The notes under the pieces were generated by a model, which worked only from the letters and a program-made list of their open reading frames with translations, was not told the origin of the DNA and searched no databases. Position numbers and translations under genes: made by a program. Positions 33,336-45,608 of a stretch of DNA of 64,000 bases are shown here, piece by piece. Position 1 is the first letter of the stretch; every line of letters starts with the position of its first letter. Source of the DNA: Agrostemma githago (lineage: Eukaryota; Streptophyta; Magnoliopsida; Caryophyllales; Caryophyllaceae); contig OY288246.1 of the NCBI GenBank assembly GCA_958450325.1, positions 38,310,544-38,374,543 on the forward strand, written 5' to 3'.

Positions 33336-34920
33336 TGATGGTGGGATTTGCCGTGGATCCCCACCGATCAATATATAACCGACTATTCCTAGTGGGTAGC
33401 TAGGGCAAGTAGGGTTGATATCCATGGGGACGGTATGATAAAGTCTAGACTAGGTCGGCCTAAAAACGAGACTAAATCACCAAACAAACACAAAGGAAGC
33501 AATAATTGGTAAACTATGGTGGTGGAAGAGGTAAGACTAGGCTAACAATGAACTAGGCTAACACGATGCTAAAATGGAATAACTAATGATCAAACAAACT
33601 AGTAAACTAAAAGAAACGAAGACTAACTAAGAAGTTGAAATCAAATATGAAAGGAAGTGGGGTAGGTCGGGTTCATAAGTGTAATAGGGTAATTGGGGTG
33701 GTCAAGGGTGTAGGTGTCTCCTAATTGCTAGAGTCGGTCCGGGCTCTCGCTACGTAGTCCAACGCCGAGGTAAGTTCGCGCTCTCGTGTCTAAGACTAAC
33801 CTCAACACAACCACAAAATAGACAAACAATGAGAAGATGAGCACAAGTATGGGGAGTATTGGCCACTACTACTCACACAAGCAAATCAACAAACACATAG
33901 AGTGCCCATTATGTGACTAACAACAAAAGAGTTACCTTTACCCCTAATCACCCATAATCTACCCTTAATCCCCCTACTAACCCCACAAGGAGACTACTCA
34001 CTCATTATCAAGAAGAAACCAACAATAATAAGAGGAAACAACATGAAAAACCAAACATCCATTATGAACAATAAGAACAATAACAAGAACAATATATAAA
34101 GATTGAAACTAGATTAAATAAACAAGAACAAGAGTAGATAAGATTATACCAACAACCAAATCAAGATAAAGATGAAACTTGCATAAACAAGAACCCAAAT
34201 CAACTCCAAGGATGTCAAGCTTGGAGAAATCTTCAAGAACCCACTTAATACAAGATTATTTAAACTAGATTAAACTAAGATTAACTAGAGATTAACTAGA
34301 GATGAAGAGAGGCTAATTAGGGTTTTGAATGCTTAAGAGAGGCCTAAAATAGTCTAGGGTAAAGTATCGTGCTTAAACATTACAAAGGAGGAGTATTTAT
34401 AGGGTTACAAGAATGAAGGAGGAGAAAAGAAACAAATGCGGCTACAGCTGTCTCATCTCGTCCGAGACGAAATGGTCCCGTCCAGGACGGAGTGGTCCCG
34501 CCCGGGACGGAGCCAAAATAGAAGCAGTGCTAAATGCGCACCTCATCCCGGACGGGATGAGTTCCTTCCCGTCGGGGATGAGTCTTGTAGGCCTCCAATA
34601 TGATCTTTAAGGTTCCTCCTTGCTTCACATGGGCTTCTCATTGACTCTCGGGTCTCGGGATCGAGTCTAAGGGGCTCGAGATCGGGTCCCGAGGTCTCGG
34701 GATCGAATCCAAGGTATCGAGTGATCGTTCCTTCTCTTCGTTGGCTCCGAAAAGTGTATGTATTGAGTCGGAATCGCTCCAACTCTTCACGAATGGTCTC
34801 GGGAACCTGAAACAAACTAGAGGAAGCATAAGTAGCTCATGAACCGCTCCTAAAGAGCAATTCCGCAAGGAAAAAGGGACCAAAACACAGCAAATTAGGC
34901 ACTACAAACTACACTTATCA
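33336..34920 (-). mobile_element. Solo LTR E, Athila-like (1585 bp)
   Basis: The minus strand begins TGATAAGTGTAGTTTG at 34920 and ends CCACCATCA at 33336. Ends and middle are related to LTR D but clearly diverged, so it is another family. Flanked by a perfect 5-bp duplication GTAAT with no internal region, hence a solo LTR formed by LTR-LTR recombination. TATAAATA at 34401-34394. Upstream lie dyads such as CATCCCGGACGGGATG (34545-34560) and CCGTCCAGGACGG. Confidence 0.9.
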
Positions 34921-34925
34921 GTAAT

Positions 34926-35520
34926 CATCAGTCTTCCCTCATTTTGCAACCATATCCCCCTTTTTACTTGGACTAGTTGGGCGATTTTTGAGCATGGGAC
35001 GATCCTCTTGGCTCATCGCTAAAGGAGGCGGGGTCTCACTTACCTACAGTGTCGACTAACTCCGTGGTTCATCCTTTTTCCATCTCGCTGATCGTCCCGT
35101 AGTACGTTCTTAGAAGGTTAGGAGGAACTAGGTAAGTTACCAACGTTTTTATTGCTTTGTCGTCATACTATTAGGGTTTAGTTCATATCGGTTTGTATTA
35201 TTAGTTTGGGAACGTTGTCACTTGCCTTGAGTCTCTAACCGGTGTATCTTTCACCGCTTTGTTGAGGGAAGCAGTATTTGTTTTGTCTTGGATGCAACCA
35301 TTTGGTGTTTGTTTGTTTGTATGTTCGTTTACGTGCTTTCGTGTTCAGTTGTATCCACGGTTTTGTCGCAAGACCTCACTTGCCTTGCGGAGAGCACTTT
35401 TCCTCTAAGTGTTCTCGCGTGAGTTGAAAGGGCGTTGGGTGCGCTAATACCCCCTCGGTTAGTAGTCTAGTTTCTTTTAGTTTTTAGTTAGTTCGTGCTT
35501 ACTCGAGGGCGAGTAAGGGT
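34926..35520 (+). other. Element D 3' end before the polypurine tract
   Basis: No ORF with recognisable motifs. Continuous with 30679-33335 once E is removed; ends at the tract next to the 3' LTR. Confidence 0.5.
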
Positions 35521-35534
35521 TAAGTGTGGGGGAG
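35521..35534 (+). promoter_or_regulatory. Polypurine tract of element D
   Basis: TAAGTGTGGGGGAG lies 1 bp before the LTR start TGATAAGTG at 35536. Confidence 0.75.
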
Positions 35535-35535
35535 T

Positions 35536-35652
35536 TGATAAGTGTGTTTTGTAGTGTTTATTTCACGTGTTTGGTCCCGCTTTCTTGTGTGAAATCTCTC
35601 TTTGGAGCGGTTTCGAGGCTACTTACGCTTCTTCTAGCTTGTTTTAGGTTCC
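35536..35652 (+). mobile_element. 3' LTR of D, first 117 bp only
   Basis: Identical or nearly identical to the first 117 bp of the LTR at 25538, then it stops mid-U3 and joins sequence homologous to 22196. This is the breakpoint of a tandem duplication. At most one base of microhomology (C) is shared at the join. Confidence 0.85.
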
Positions 35653-38600
35653 GGCATATGTTGCACGTTAGCGAAGATTTGACAGTTATGGCAATGTTTG
35701 ACATACTGCTTGCAGCCGGTTTCCATATTCCAGTAATATCCGAGCCTCATGATTTTTCGGACTAACATCTGGGCATTCATATGTGGACCGCACTCGCCGT
35801 CATGCACTTCGGCCATAACCTTTTCAGCCTTAATTTTATCGACACATAGGAGAAAAGTCACATGTGACGTCTTTTTGTACAGTTGCCCGTCATTGGTACG
35901 GATAAACTGGGTGGCTAGTCTTTGTAGGGTTTTCCTGGCCCAACTGTCGATTCCGGGAGGATATTCTCCCGTCGACATGTATGTTAAAACAGCCTGATAC
36001 TATGGCTCGGGATCGGCTATTTCAATGTTCAATAGCATGGATATATGCCGACTCGGACCGTCTTTCGATACAAATCAGTATACTGGTCAGGTGATCGGGA
36101 ATGTTCTGTAAAGATACCAATTTTGAGAGTGCATCTGCAAACTGGTTTTTCTTCCCGAGGCAGGTATATATATTCTACCTTTTGGAATTGTTTCTCGAGA
36201 GCCCTTACTCGCGCCTGGTAGGCCACGAGGTTGGCGTTACGAGTTTTTTATTTCTGGAGTGCTTGATTAATGACCAAGGACGAGTCGCCGTGTACCCGGA
36301 GATTTGTGACCCCTAAATCGGCGGCGGCTTGTAACCCATGGATGCATGCTTCGTACTCGGCGGCGTTATTAGTAACGTCGAAGTCCACTTTGATGGATGC
36401 GGGAGTATGTTCCCCTTTTGGCGAAATTAAAAGAATCCCGACTCCGAACCCTCGGAAATTGGATGCTCCATCGAAATATAGATGCCATGTTTCTGTATTG
36501 GTATAGAATATATCTTCGTCTGGGAAGGACCAGGTGTCAGTGTGTCCTTCTTCATTTACGGGACTATCGGCGAGAAATTCGGCTACTACCCGGCCCTTAA
36601 TAGCTTTTAACGGTATGAACTTCAGGTTGAACTCTGCCGACATTAGAGTCCATCTAGAAATTCTGCCGTTGAGAATGAGCTTTTCGAAGAGGTATTTGAT
36701 GGGCCAGACCAGAGCTGAGCACATTTACTCGAGCATGGTGTATTTGCATTCATACTCTAAGAAATTTTTGTTGATGTAATAAATAGCTCGTTCTTCTGAG
36801 TCAACTGTCTGTGCCAGGATAGCTCCCATGGCTGTCTCGATCGTTGTTAGGTATAACAACAAAGTCAAACCGGATTAAGGTGGCATTAAGACTGGCGGAG
36901 CAGACATGATTTCTTTGATTTTGTCGAAAGCCGCTTGACATTTATCGTCCCACAGTGTTCGTTCCCCCACTTTCAGTTTCTTGAAAATCGGTTCACATAC
37001 CAAAGTCAGTTTGGAAATAAAACGGTTGATATACTGGCTTTAATTTTTGCTGGATCGACCTCGATACAACGTTGGCTAACGATGTGACCCATTAATTTGC
37101 CAGATGTTACCCCGAAACTGCATTTTTTAGGGTTTAGCCTCATGTTGTATTTGCGCAATCGGGTAAAGAATTTTCTTAGGGTAGTGATGTGCCCATCCCG
37201 ATCTTTGGATTTGAAGATCATGTCGTCTACGTAAACTTCTACTTTCTTATGCTTCATGTCATGCAATAAGGTCATAGCGGTCGTTGATACGTGGCCCCGG
37301 CATTAATGAGACCAAACGACATGACGGTATAGCCGTAAGTACCCCAAGGTGTAGTGAAGGTGGTCTTACTCATATCTTCTTCCGCCATTTTGATTTGATT
37401 GTACCCAGGATATCCGTCCATAAAGGATAGAAGGGCATGATCGGCCATGTTATCCACCAATATGTCGATGTGTGGTAATGGAAAATCATCTTTCGGGCTC
37501 GCCTTGTTAAGATCCCAAAAATCCACGCATACGCGCACCTTACCGTCCTTTTTAGGAACTGACACGATGTTCGCGACCCAGTCTGGATATTCGGACACCT
37601 GTATGAAGCCGGCTTTGAACTGTTTATCGACTTCTTCTTTGACCTTGAGAGACCATTCGGGTCTCATTCGGCGGAGCTTTTGCTTAACCGTTTCGCACTC
37701 GTCTTTAATTGGTATATGGTGCTCGGCTATTTCCCGGTCTATCCCTGGCATGTCCTTGTAGGACCATGCGAAGACGTCGTTGAATTCTTGGAGGAGGCTT
37801 GTGAACTGTTGTCTCTCCTCGGGATCTAAGGATAACCCTATCTTAAGCATCTGGGGCTCTAAGGTTGTTACCACATTGATGGACTCGGTTTCTTCGATTA
37901 CTGGATTCCGGGACTCCCTTTGCTCTAATTGCTCGATCAGATGAGGAGGTAGGGGTACCTGTTCGTCGGGCTTCTCAATGTCATTGCATAAAATATTTTC
38001 GAAACCAGAATTAAAAAGAGACAAGTCGTAAGCAGAACGGTTGTTACAATTGATTGAAAATTTTGAAAACTGCTTGAAAAGAGCAGTCATCTGATCATTG
38101 GTCAGTGGCGGGATAGGTAAGGCGCTCGGGACAAACCCCGAAGCGCCCGCAGGAGTAACTAAAGGGAGAGGGGTTACAGGAGTGACTCTAGCACCGGACC
38201 CCCTAGACCCGATCTCAAACTCTGACTCTGACTCCGACTCGGAGTCAGACTCAGACTCAGAAGCAGGCATGTCTCCTTCCCCGGTGACCAACTTGTAGAT
38301 TCTTCCTTGACTGTCAGTCCACTTGAGAGTCTTCCTCTCAACCTTGTTCCCCGTCTCGGACCCAACATCCGAGATCAGCTTTGTTGGGTCAAACCTATTG
38401 CTGCGGAGAATGAGGTTGACCAGGTCCCTTTGGAGTCGGGGCTATTGTGTCTTCCCCCAAAAAGTAGGCCCAGCGCGGGCTTAGCATCATCGGCGTCTTC
38501 CTTCGGCTCCGATTGGATGAGCGTGGACACATCATCCGGGATATAAATGCAAACCCAGGCCAATTGGGTCCCGGGGTGCATAGCATTAGGTTGGAATAGA

Positions 38601-38991
38601 CCAACCTGGATGGCCCCAAATACTGGCGTGACAAAGTAGTCAGTCAGCCGTGGGCTATATGGGCACAAGTAGATACCCTTAATTATATTGCAGACCTTTT
38701 CAATACCTCCTCGGACAACGTTGCCCGGTGTTGTGGCATAACCGAGGCCAAAGTGAGAGTCTTCGTCCTTAATGATACGGGTAAGCTCGAGCCCCACCCA
38801 ATTGTGCTAGGACCGAATAAAGCCCACAACAAGATCATGCACTCACTTGGGTTATTTTAACCAAGCCCAATAAAGCTAGGCGTGTGCATGCTCACACACG
38901 TCCCAAATAAGCCCAAAGACCACATGAGAACTTCAGCCAATGATCACATGAAGATACTACCATGATATGCAAGAAGATACTTGGGGATATA
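35653..38991 (-). pseudogene. Duplicated Tat pol segment (copy of 22196-25537)
   Basis: Contains integrase zinc domain (35978-35653, intact H...H...C-x2-C), second RNase H (36724-36248, WHLYFDGASN, HGDSSLVINQ), RT (37275-37006 and 38291-37272, intact YVDD and the Trp that is a stop in the first copy) and linker (38797-38375). It shares the deletion near 37025 with copy 1 at 23580, and the F LTR start at 38803. The two copies differ by scattered substitutions and small indels (a few percent by eye). A frameshift at 37272 splits RT. Confidence 0.85.
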
Positions 38992-40588
38992 TGATAAGTG
39001 TGTTTTGTAGTGTTTATTTCACGTGTTTGGTCCCGTTTTCTTATGTGAAATCTCTCTTTGGAGCGGTTTCGAGGCTACTTACGCTTCTTCTAGCTTGTTT
39101 TAGGCTCCTAACGCTCATCACCGAAAAGTGGAACGATTTCGTTTCGTTTCCGATACATATGGAGCCAATGAAGAGAAGCGACGATGATTCGGTGGCTTAG
39201 ACTTGGTCCCGAGTCCCTTGGAGCCCATTCCCGAGCACCGAGAGTCGATAAGAAGCCTAGGAGGAGCAAGTAGGGGCTTACATGGCCGTGTCAGAAGCCT
39301 ACATAGCCGTGTAGTGAGTTGGGAAGCAAAGAAGAGAGGAAGCAAGCTACAGCAGGGCGTCATGGCCGTGACCCATGACCATCATGGCCATGACGGGGGT
39401 GCCTCATGGCCATGAACCCTCTGATTCTCCTCGCACTTTGTCACTTCATTCCCGTTATTCTTACAACCCTATATATACCCCCCCCCCCCCCCCTCTTGTA
39501 TTGTTTTAAGCACTTGTACATTATCCTACATTAGACTAAACCCTAGATAGAGTTCCTCCTCTCATTAGCTTAATCTTTCCTTAATATTTAATTAAACTTA
39601 GCTTAATCTAGTTGGTACTCCTTGTATTAAGGGGATTCTTTAAGACTCATCCAAGATTGACAACCTTTGGAGATTTATTTGGGTTTTTCTTATTAATACA
39701 AGTTCTTATCTTTTCATCCTCTTGTGAGTAGGTATAATCTTCTTAATCTCTTTTCTCTTGTTCTTTGTTTAATTCTTCAAGTTTTAATCTTTACTTATTG
39801 TTCATTGTTCTTGTTAGTTCATAATGAATGTTTAGATTATTATGTTGATTTCTCTTGATAGTGTTAGTATTAGTTTGATAATGTGTGAGTAGACTTATTG
39901 TGGGGTTAGTAGGGGGATTAAGTGTTTATTATGGATGATTAGGGTTTGATTGTGGGTAAAGGTGAATCCTTTGTTGCTAGTTACATATTGAGCACCCTAT
40001 GTGTTTGTTGAATTGCTTGTTTGAGTAGTAGTGGCCATGCTTCTCGTGCTTGTCTTCCTCTTCTCATTGTGTGATTAATTTGTGGTTGAATCCTTGTGTA
40101 TTGGCTAACATCTTGCATGAGTATTCGGGTTTAGTCTTTGACACGAGAGTGCAGACTTTGGCTTTGACGCAAGAGCGCGGACCGACCTTAGTAACTAGGT
40201 GAAACCTACACCCTTGATTACCCAATTATCATACTACACTTATGAACCCAAACTAACCCTACTCCTTCCCATATTGATTTCTCAATCTTGTTAGCTATTA
40301 CCTATCTAGTTAGTTGATTGTCTTTAGTTTAGTTCATCTTCTTAGTTCATATTATACCTAGTTCATTGATAGTCTAGTTCCATCCCCTTTAATCACCATA
40401 GTTAATCAATTATAGTCAATCCTCTTCCTCTTGTGTTTTTTTGGTGACTTAGCCTTGTTTTTGAGTAGACCATAGTCTAGACAACTCATAACCGTCCCCG
40501 TGGACTCGACCCGACTTACCCTAGCTACCCGTTAGGATTAGTTGGACTCTATTTGTTGGTTGGAAACCACGGCAAATCCCTACCATTA
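38992..40588 (+). mobile_element. Second complete LTR of family D (1597 bp)
   Basis: TGATAAGTG ... CCATTA. TATATATA at 39470-39477, the CATGGCCATG array upstream at 39290-39415, and one 41-bp deletion near 40476 relative to 25538-27175. Right flank ATATG is the true target duplication of D. Its left flank ATATA belongs to the duplicated segment. It behaves as a solo LTR of the second tandem copy. Confidence 0.85.
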
Positions 40589-40593
40589 ATATG
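40589..40593 (+). repeat. Target-site duplication of element D, right
   Basis: ATATG, matching 25533-25537. Confidence 0.8.
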
Positions 40594-41310
40594 CGTGATC
40601 CTTACTCCATATACTCAAGCATAATCTTCTTATATGTAGCAACAAAAGGAAGTATTATCAAAGTTGATTTGATGTTGGGATATCCATGAGATTCATTATC
40701 CATATAAATGGATATAATCTTCTTTAATTAGGGAACACAAATAACTATGATCTCTTCAAGATCATTTAGAGATATTCTTAGGATTAAAATACTATATTCT
40801 CTAGATTAGTTACTATTTTTATTTAATTATGTATCTCGTAAAATAGGCTAGTATCTCGTGGTATGTTCGAGATTATATTCATGTAAGACTATAAAAGCCA
40901 CATTCCATAGCATTGTTCATCATTCATAAAGCAATAAAAATTCAGCAAGTTTTTTATTTATATCAAACATTGTGAAAACCCATTTCGAGAAAGTACTTCG
41001 AAATCGCGTCGAGGAATTGGTGCGCCAATCTCTACGTTATTAGTTTCGGGTTCAAGGTTTAATTCAGGCAAAATATCTTTGGTTACGTTCATCTTTCCTT
41101 TCATCACAAAATCAATACGTAATTCAAAGTATTTCCCTTCCTAAAATAGGCGTGTCACAAACGACCTTATTTCGGGAGACCTTAACCTTGAACCAGGGTT
41201 ACATTAACCTTAGTTCAATTTCACTCCAAAATCCACGTCATCACTCAAGGTTACATTAACCTTCGAACCAACTTCATTTCTAATTCTAAACCGCTTTCGC
41301 ATTTGCATCA
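40594..41310 (+). mobile_element. 5' LTR of element F, second part
   Basis: Continues 25349-25537 after removal of D; total about 906 bp. TATAAAAG at 40894-40901. It ends TTGCATCA just before a tRNA-Met-type primer site. The words AAGGTTACATTAACCTT and ACCTTAACCTTGAAC occur at 41186-41260. Confidence 0.6.
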
Positions 41311-41313
41311 TTT

Positions 41314-41326
41314 TGATATCAGAGTC
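41314..41326 (+). promoter_or_regulatory. Primer binding site, initiator tRNA-Met type (F)
   Basis: TGATATCAGAGTC differs at two positions from the usual TGGTATCAGAGCC. Confidence 0.6.
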
Positions 41327-41331
41327 GTGTT

Positions 41332-42220
41332 TTGCGACTGGGAAATAACAAAATCAACGACAACAATGTCAATAATGGAGGGGGTAATGATGACAATCTC
41401 ATCCAAGAATTGCTCCGTGCCTTGCGCAATTTGCCCGAGAATAGACCTGGAGGAAGCGCTAGGAGATTCGTGGATGTGCCCAAGCCCCATGATGAATTCA
41501 AAGTCACAGAGTTGCCTGAGTTCGGGGGAGGGATAGATCCGGAAGTGTACTTGGACTGGGAGCATCAAATCGAGAGAATGTTCGAATTCAAGGATGTCCC
41601 CGATGAGAAGCGTTGCAAGTATGCTATCTTGAGGCTAACAAAAAAGTGCGTTCCTATGGTTCGAAAGTATGAAGACTAGGCGAGCACGGGAAGAAAAGCC
41701 TAAGATCCGGTCATGGGAGGAACTCAAAAATAAGTTACGTAAGAGGTATGTTCCTAAAAGTTACAAAATTGACTTATATCGTATGGTAGCCGAGTTGAAA
41801 CAAGGGACCATGTCAATTAGTGCGTACATTGAGGAGTTCGAAAAGGCATCTTTAATGTGTGATTTAGAAGAACTCGAGGAACAAAAGATGGCTAGGTTTT
41901 GTAGGGGATTAAATCGTAACATAGCTGATGTGGAAGATTTACATCCTTTTGCTTCGTTTGATTTGTTATGCTCTTTGTGTTTAGAATTAGAGGGCCAACA
42001 AAAACGACGAACTACTCCAACCACTAAAACGAACACTTGGACAAAATCCGAAACATCTAATAAATTCGGAGGGTCTAGTTCAAGCCAAACCCCAAAGTCC
42101 GTAACTGCCACCCAAACAACACCTAAAACAGACACCAAATCCAAAGACATGTCTAAGGTCCGTTGTTTTAAGTGTCAAGGATTTGGCCACTCTTAAAGCG
42201 ATTGTCCTAATAAAAGAGTC
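41332..42220 (+). pseudogene. Gag of chromovirus-like element F
   Basis: The frame 41332-41679 has VYLDWEHQIERMFEFKDVP and KRCKYAILRLTK. After a frameshift near 41670 the frame 41669-42196 has WEELKNKLRKRYVP, YRMVAELKQGTMSISAYIEEF and ARFCRGLNRNIAD. It ends in a CX2CX4HX4C knuckle (CFKCQGFGHS, then a TAA at 42195 inside the knuckle, then SDC). Layout and motifs are those of chromovirus-type Ty3 Gag. Confidence 0.75.
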
Positions 42221-42256
42221 ATCACATTAAGAGAGACAATTAGTTATCGCGATGAA

Positions 42257-43087
42257 TTGATGGAGGATTTTAGTGACGAGGATGAACCACCATATGTCAC
42301 GAATGGGGAGGAGTTAGAAGGGGACAACGTGCTAGAGTTTGTAGCACCAAGTCATGTTGAGTCTTTGGTCTTACATCGTACTTTGCACACCGTTGTTGAA
42401 CCGGTTGTGACCGAAAAACGTGACCAAATCTTCCACACTAAATGCTTGGTCAAAAACAAATGGTGTAACGTGATCATTGATGGGGAGAGTTGTACTAACG
42501 TCGCCTCACAAGACATGGTTAAGAAATTAACCCTAACCACCACACCACACCCGAGACCCTATACCTTACATTGGCTCGATGATGGTAACCAAGTTAAAGT
42601 CCGCTTTGGTTTTACGATGGGTCCTTACAAGGACGAGGTGGTTTGCGACGTTATTCTCATGGATGCTTGTCACGTGATATTAGGCAGGCCATGACAATTT
42701 GATCGCAATGTCCTTCATAATGGACGAAGCAACGAGCATGAACTCATGGTGGATGGTAAGAAGGTCGTCCTAAGGCCTTTGGCCCCGAAGGAGATTCATT
42801 CGATTCAGTCTAATCGTACTAACAAGCCGAGTTTATCAATATTTGCTAGTGAAAGAGACGTGGAGCAGGTTTTGGCTAGAGGAGAGCAAGTGTACGCGCT
42901 TGTGGCGGAGCAAGTTTTGGCTAGAGGAGAGCAAGTGTACGCGCTTGTCACGTCTAACCTGTCCACAGTTTCAAGAGGGAATAACCTTGACCAAGGTTAC
43001 ATTAACCTTGACCAAGTTTACCCTAACCTTGACTCTGTTGAACGCGTTAAACCACTATTGCGTGAGTTTGACTATTGCGTGAGTTGA
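42257..43087 (+). pseudogene. Aspartic protease and PR-RT linker of element F
   Basis: The frame 42257-42694 contains KCLVKNKWCNVIIDGESCTN, the protease catalytic region (Asp retained; usual form DGGSCTN), VRFGFTMGPYKDEVVCDV and VILGRP, then a TGA replacing Trp at 42692. The following frame, 42746-43087, has RPLAPKEIHSIQ and an in-frame 45-bp duplication. No RT follows; the element is truncated after about 43087. Confidence 0.7.
42862..42951 (+). repeat. In-frame 45-bp tandem duplication
   Basis: Two units encoding EQVLARGEQVYALV follow each other with three base differences, adding 15 codons without breaking frame. Confidence 0.85.
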
Positions 43088-43738
43088 ATAATCTAACTTG
43101 GATAAATTGTTGTTAACCTTGAAGAAGAGAACATATTGCACAATTAGAGGTTGAATTTATCGTATTGTTTTGAGGAATACTTAATGTGAATTATCTTGAT
43201 GGATTTATAGTTCAGAACCCTTAGACCATCGAGATTGTGGCTTCGTTGAGTTAATAAATATTTCGGTGGTTTCACTAATACTATATGAAATTTGGTGGAA
43301 TTCTCAGAAACCTTAGTCGAAAGAAGTGTTTGAAGATGTGAGTGTTTGCGCCATTACCTATAGGTTTGAGCGTGTTTGAGGATTTATCGTACTTTTCCCA
43401 ACTTCTGTACTTGTGGCATTATAAATATGTTGGTGATCATTTTTGAGAATTTTGTGCCCGAACGTTGTTAAATTGGTGGATCTTGTTTAGTGTTCCTTAC
43501 TCGGGAGATTTGGGGTGTACCTCGAGTTCAAACTTTATGAGCTTTGGATGTAGGAACCTTATCGATTGCGAGTTTGGGTTTGTCTAATGACAGGTTGGAT
43601 TTTAATTGATGAGATTATATTCTAAAGCATTTGTGGATTAGTATCGTGTTGCTTGAATGATCGGATAATCACGTAAGACATTTTTGGAGTTTGTGATTGA
43701 GTAGTACCACCTAGCGCCTAATATTGGACTTAACGTAT
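43088..43738. other. Noncoding DNA after element F
   Basis: No RT, RNase H or integrase motifs are seen in any frame. The stretch may be decayed retroelement sequence. Confidence 0.4.
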
Positions 43739-43905
43739 TTGATGGAAATTAGGAACCCGTGTTGTGGGAGTCGTACCGGGAATCTCGAGATAGTTAACTT
43801 CTTCTGTAATTCTTTGAGAGCATCGTTTGACTCTCAATTTCGTTCCTCCTCTTAGCTTCTCATTAATCCTGCTACTCCTTCGGCCAATCCCTCCGACTTC
43901 TTTTT
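43739..43905 (+). repeat. Dispersed repeat, copy 2
   Basis: Matches 15254-15420 (GGAACCCGTGTT, GAATCTCGAGAT, GTTTGACTCTCA, then a C/T-rich segment). Confidence 0.6.
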
Positions 43906-43917
43906 CGGGTCACTCCA

Positions 43918-44158
43918 ACGGTAAAAAACGACCATTTTTTCCGGGCTCCGGCCCACCGTGCCCGGGTCGTGCTTGACCCGTACCTGTTAACGTGCCGGAC
44001 CAAGCCGTACCCGTGCCAGACACGGGCTTCTCACCCAATTCGCCACCGAGATCCGACCCGAGACACAGCAGGTCGTGCCCGTGCCAGGCACGATTTTTCA
44101 CTCGGGTCGGGCCGATTGTGCCCAAAAAACGATGCCCGGCCCGGATTGCCCGGTCTTA
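43918..44158. repeat. GC-rich inverted-word block
   Basis: An island of CCCGGGTCGTGC, GTGCCAGACACGGG and GGTCGGGCC words in AT-rich DNA. Similar in style to the GC-rich subterminal parts of the hAT element at 11159, but no terminal repeats or target duplication could be fixed. Confidence 0.35.
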
Positions 44159-45608
44159 TTTTACTCCATAAGACCATGACTATCGATACCTAATATTTTT
44201 TGGGTGATACTTTTTCATATGTGTCTGTTACTCATTTGTACTTAAAAATTACACTAATGTCCCTCTCATTTTCCCCTCCCCTTCCACTAACATTAGAGAG
44301 ATTTTGAGTAAAATCTAAATAAATCCCAAAAACTCCCAAATTTCATCCCCCTCCACCACCTCACTACTCCGGCAAGAATTCCAGCCCGCTACTCTGGCTA
44401 CCACTCCGGTCACCATTTTTTTTTTCCCTTTTTTTTCCGGTTTTTTAAAAGACATTTTTTTTTGAAAAAATGATTAGTACTTGTATTTATTTATTTTCGT
44501 AATTTGGGAAAAACTATTTATTTTAATTTTTGTTCCATAATTATTTATCATATTGATAATAATTACCCTCATATATTACACTCAAATAATAGAATTAACA
44601 AGAAAATTAAATTCTACAATAATAATAATAATAATAATAATTAAAATACGAGAGTTACAAAAGTACAAATCAAAATTAATTCGATAATTAAATAAAAATC
44701 TAATTACAAAATACTCAAAAACAGGCAAAATCAAAATAAAAAAAAAAATTAATCTTGCAACTAAATCTTGAATTCCTAAAAAAAATTAAACCTAATTTTC
44801 GATTAGGGTAAAGAACATTAAACCTAATTCAATTAGGGTTCATAAGTAATTTGCAAGTAAAATAAAAACATCGAATTCGTAAGTAATTTGCAAGTAAAGA
44901 ACATTAAACCTAATTCAATTAGGATAAATCATAAGTAATCCATAGCGAATTGATCGATTGATTTTAAAATTGACAAAGTTGGAGAAAGAGGTTTAGAAAA
45001 GAAGAGAAAAAGAAGTTAAACAACAAGTATGAAAAATTATGGGAAGGGTAGTATAGGAATAATCAGGAAATTTCAGGTATGATTGAGTAACATGTCATTA
45101 TAAAAAAGTAATTCCGTATTTTTTTTATTCAACGAAGAGCGTATTTAATCGCATTACAATATTGGGGAAGGAGAATTCGAACCTGAAATCTATTTTCTAC
45201 CGCATCTAACCTTAACCGACGTCTTCGGTACTATCAAATACCTAGTGCGGTGGTACATCTTTCATCTTCCTCCTCCTAATCGACCTAAAAAAAATTGAAA
45301 ATTGAAATTGAAAAAATTGAAATCAACTTCCTCCTCGCTTATCCTCCTCCTCCTCCTCCTCATCTCTCATCTTCCTCGAAAAAATTGAAAGTCGAAAGTC
45401 GAAACTCTGAAGATTTTTCAAGGGAGTCAAGGTAATAGTATTTGTTCCGGATTGATTTTTGTTGTTTTCATGCTTGATTGATTGAGCAATTTCTATTTCA
45501 AAATTCAGTTCGTTGGTGATGGTGAATTAGTTCGCGAACGAACTAATTCGTAAATCGGGCGAACTAGTTCGGAAATCGTGCCGGCGAACTGCGAATCTGG
45601 TAACACTG
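44159..45608. other. AT-rich intergenic DNA upstream of the SET gene
   Basis: Includes an (AAT)n run at 44620-44642 and a direct repeat of AAGAACATTAAACCTAATTC (about 44810 and 44895). A B-box-like GGTTCGAATTC is on the minus strand near 45175, and a CTCCTC run sits at 45345-45360. No gene is seen. Confidence 0.45.
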
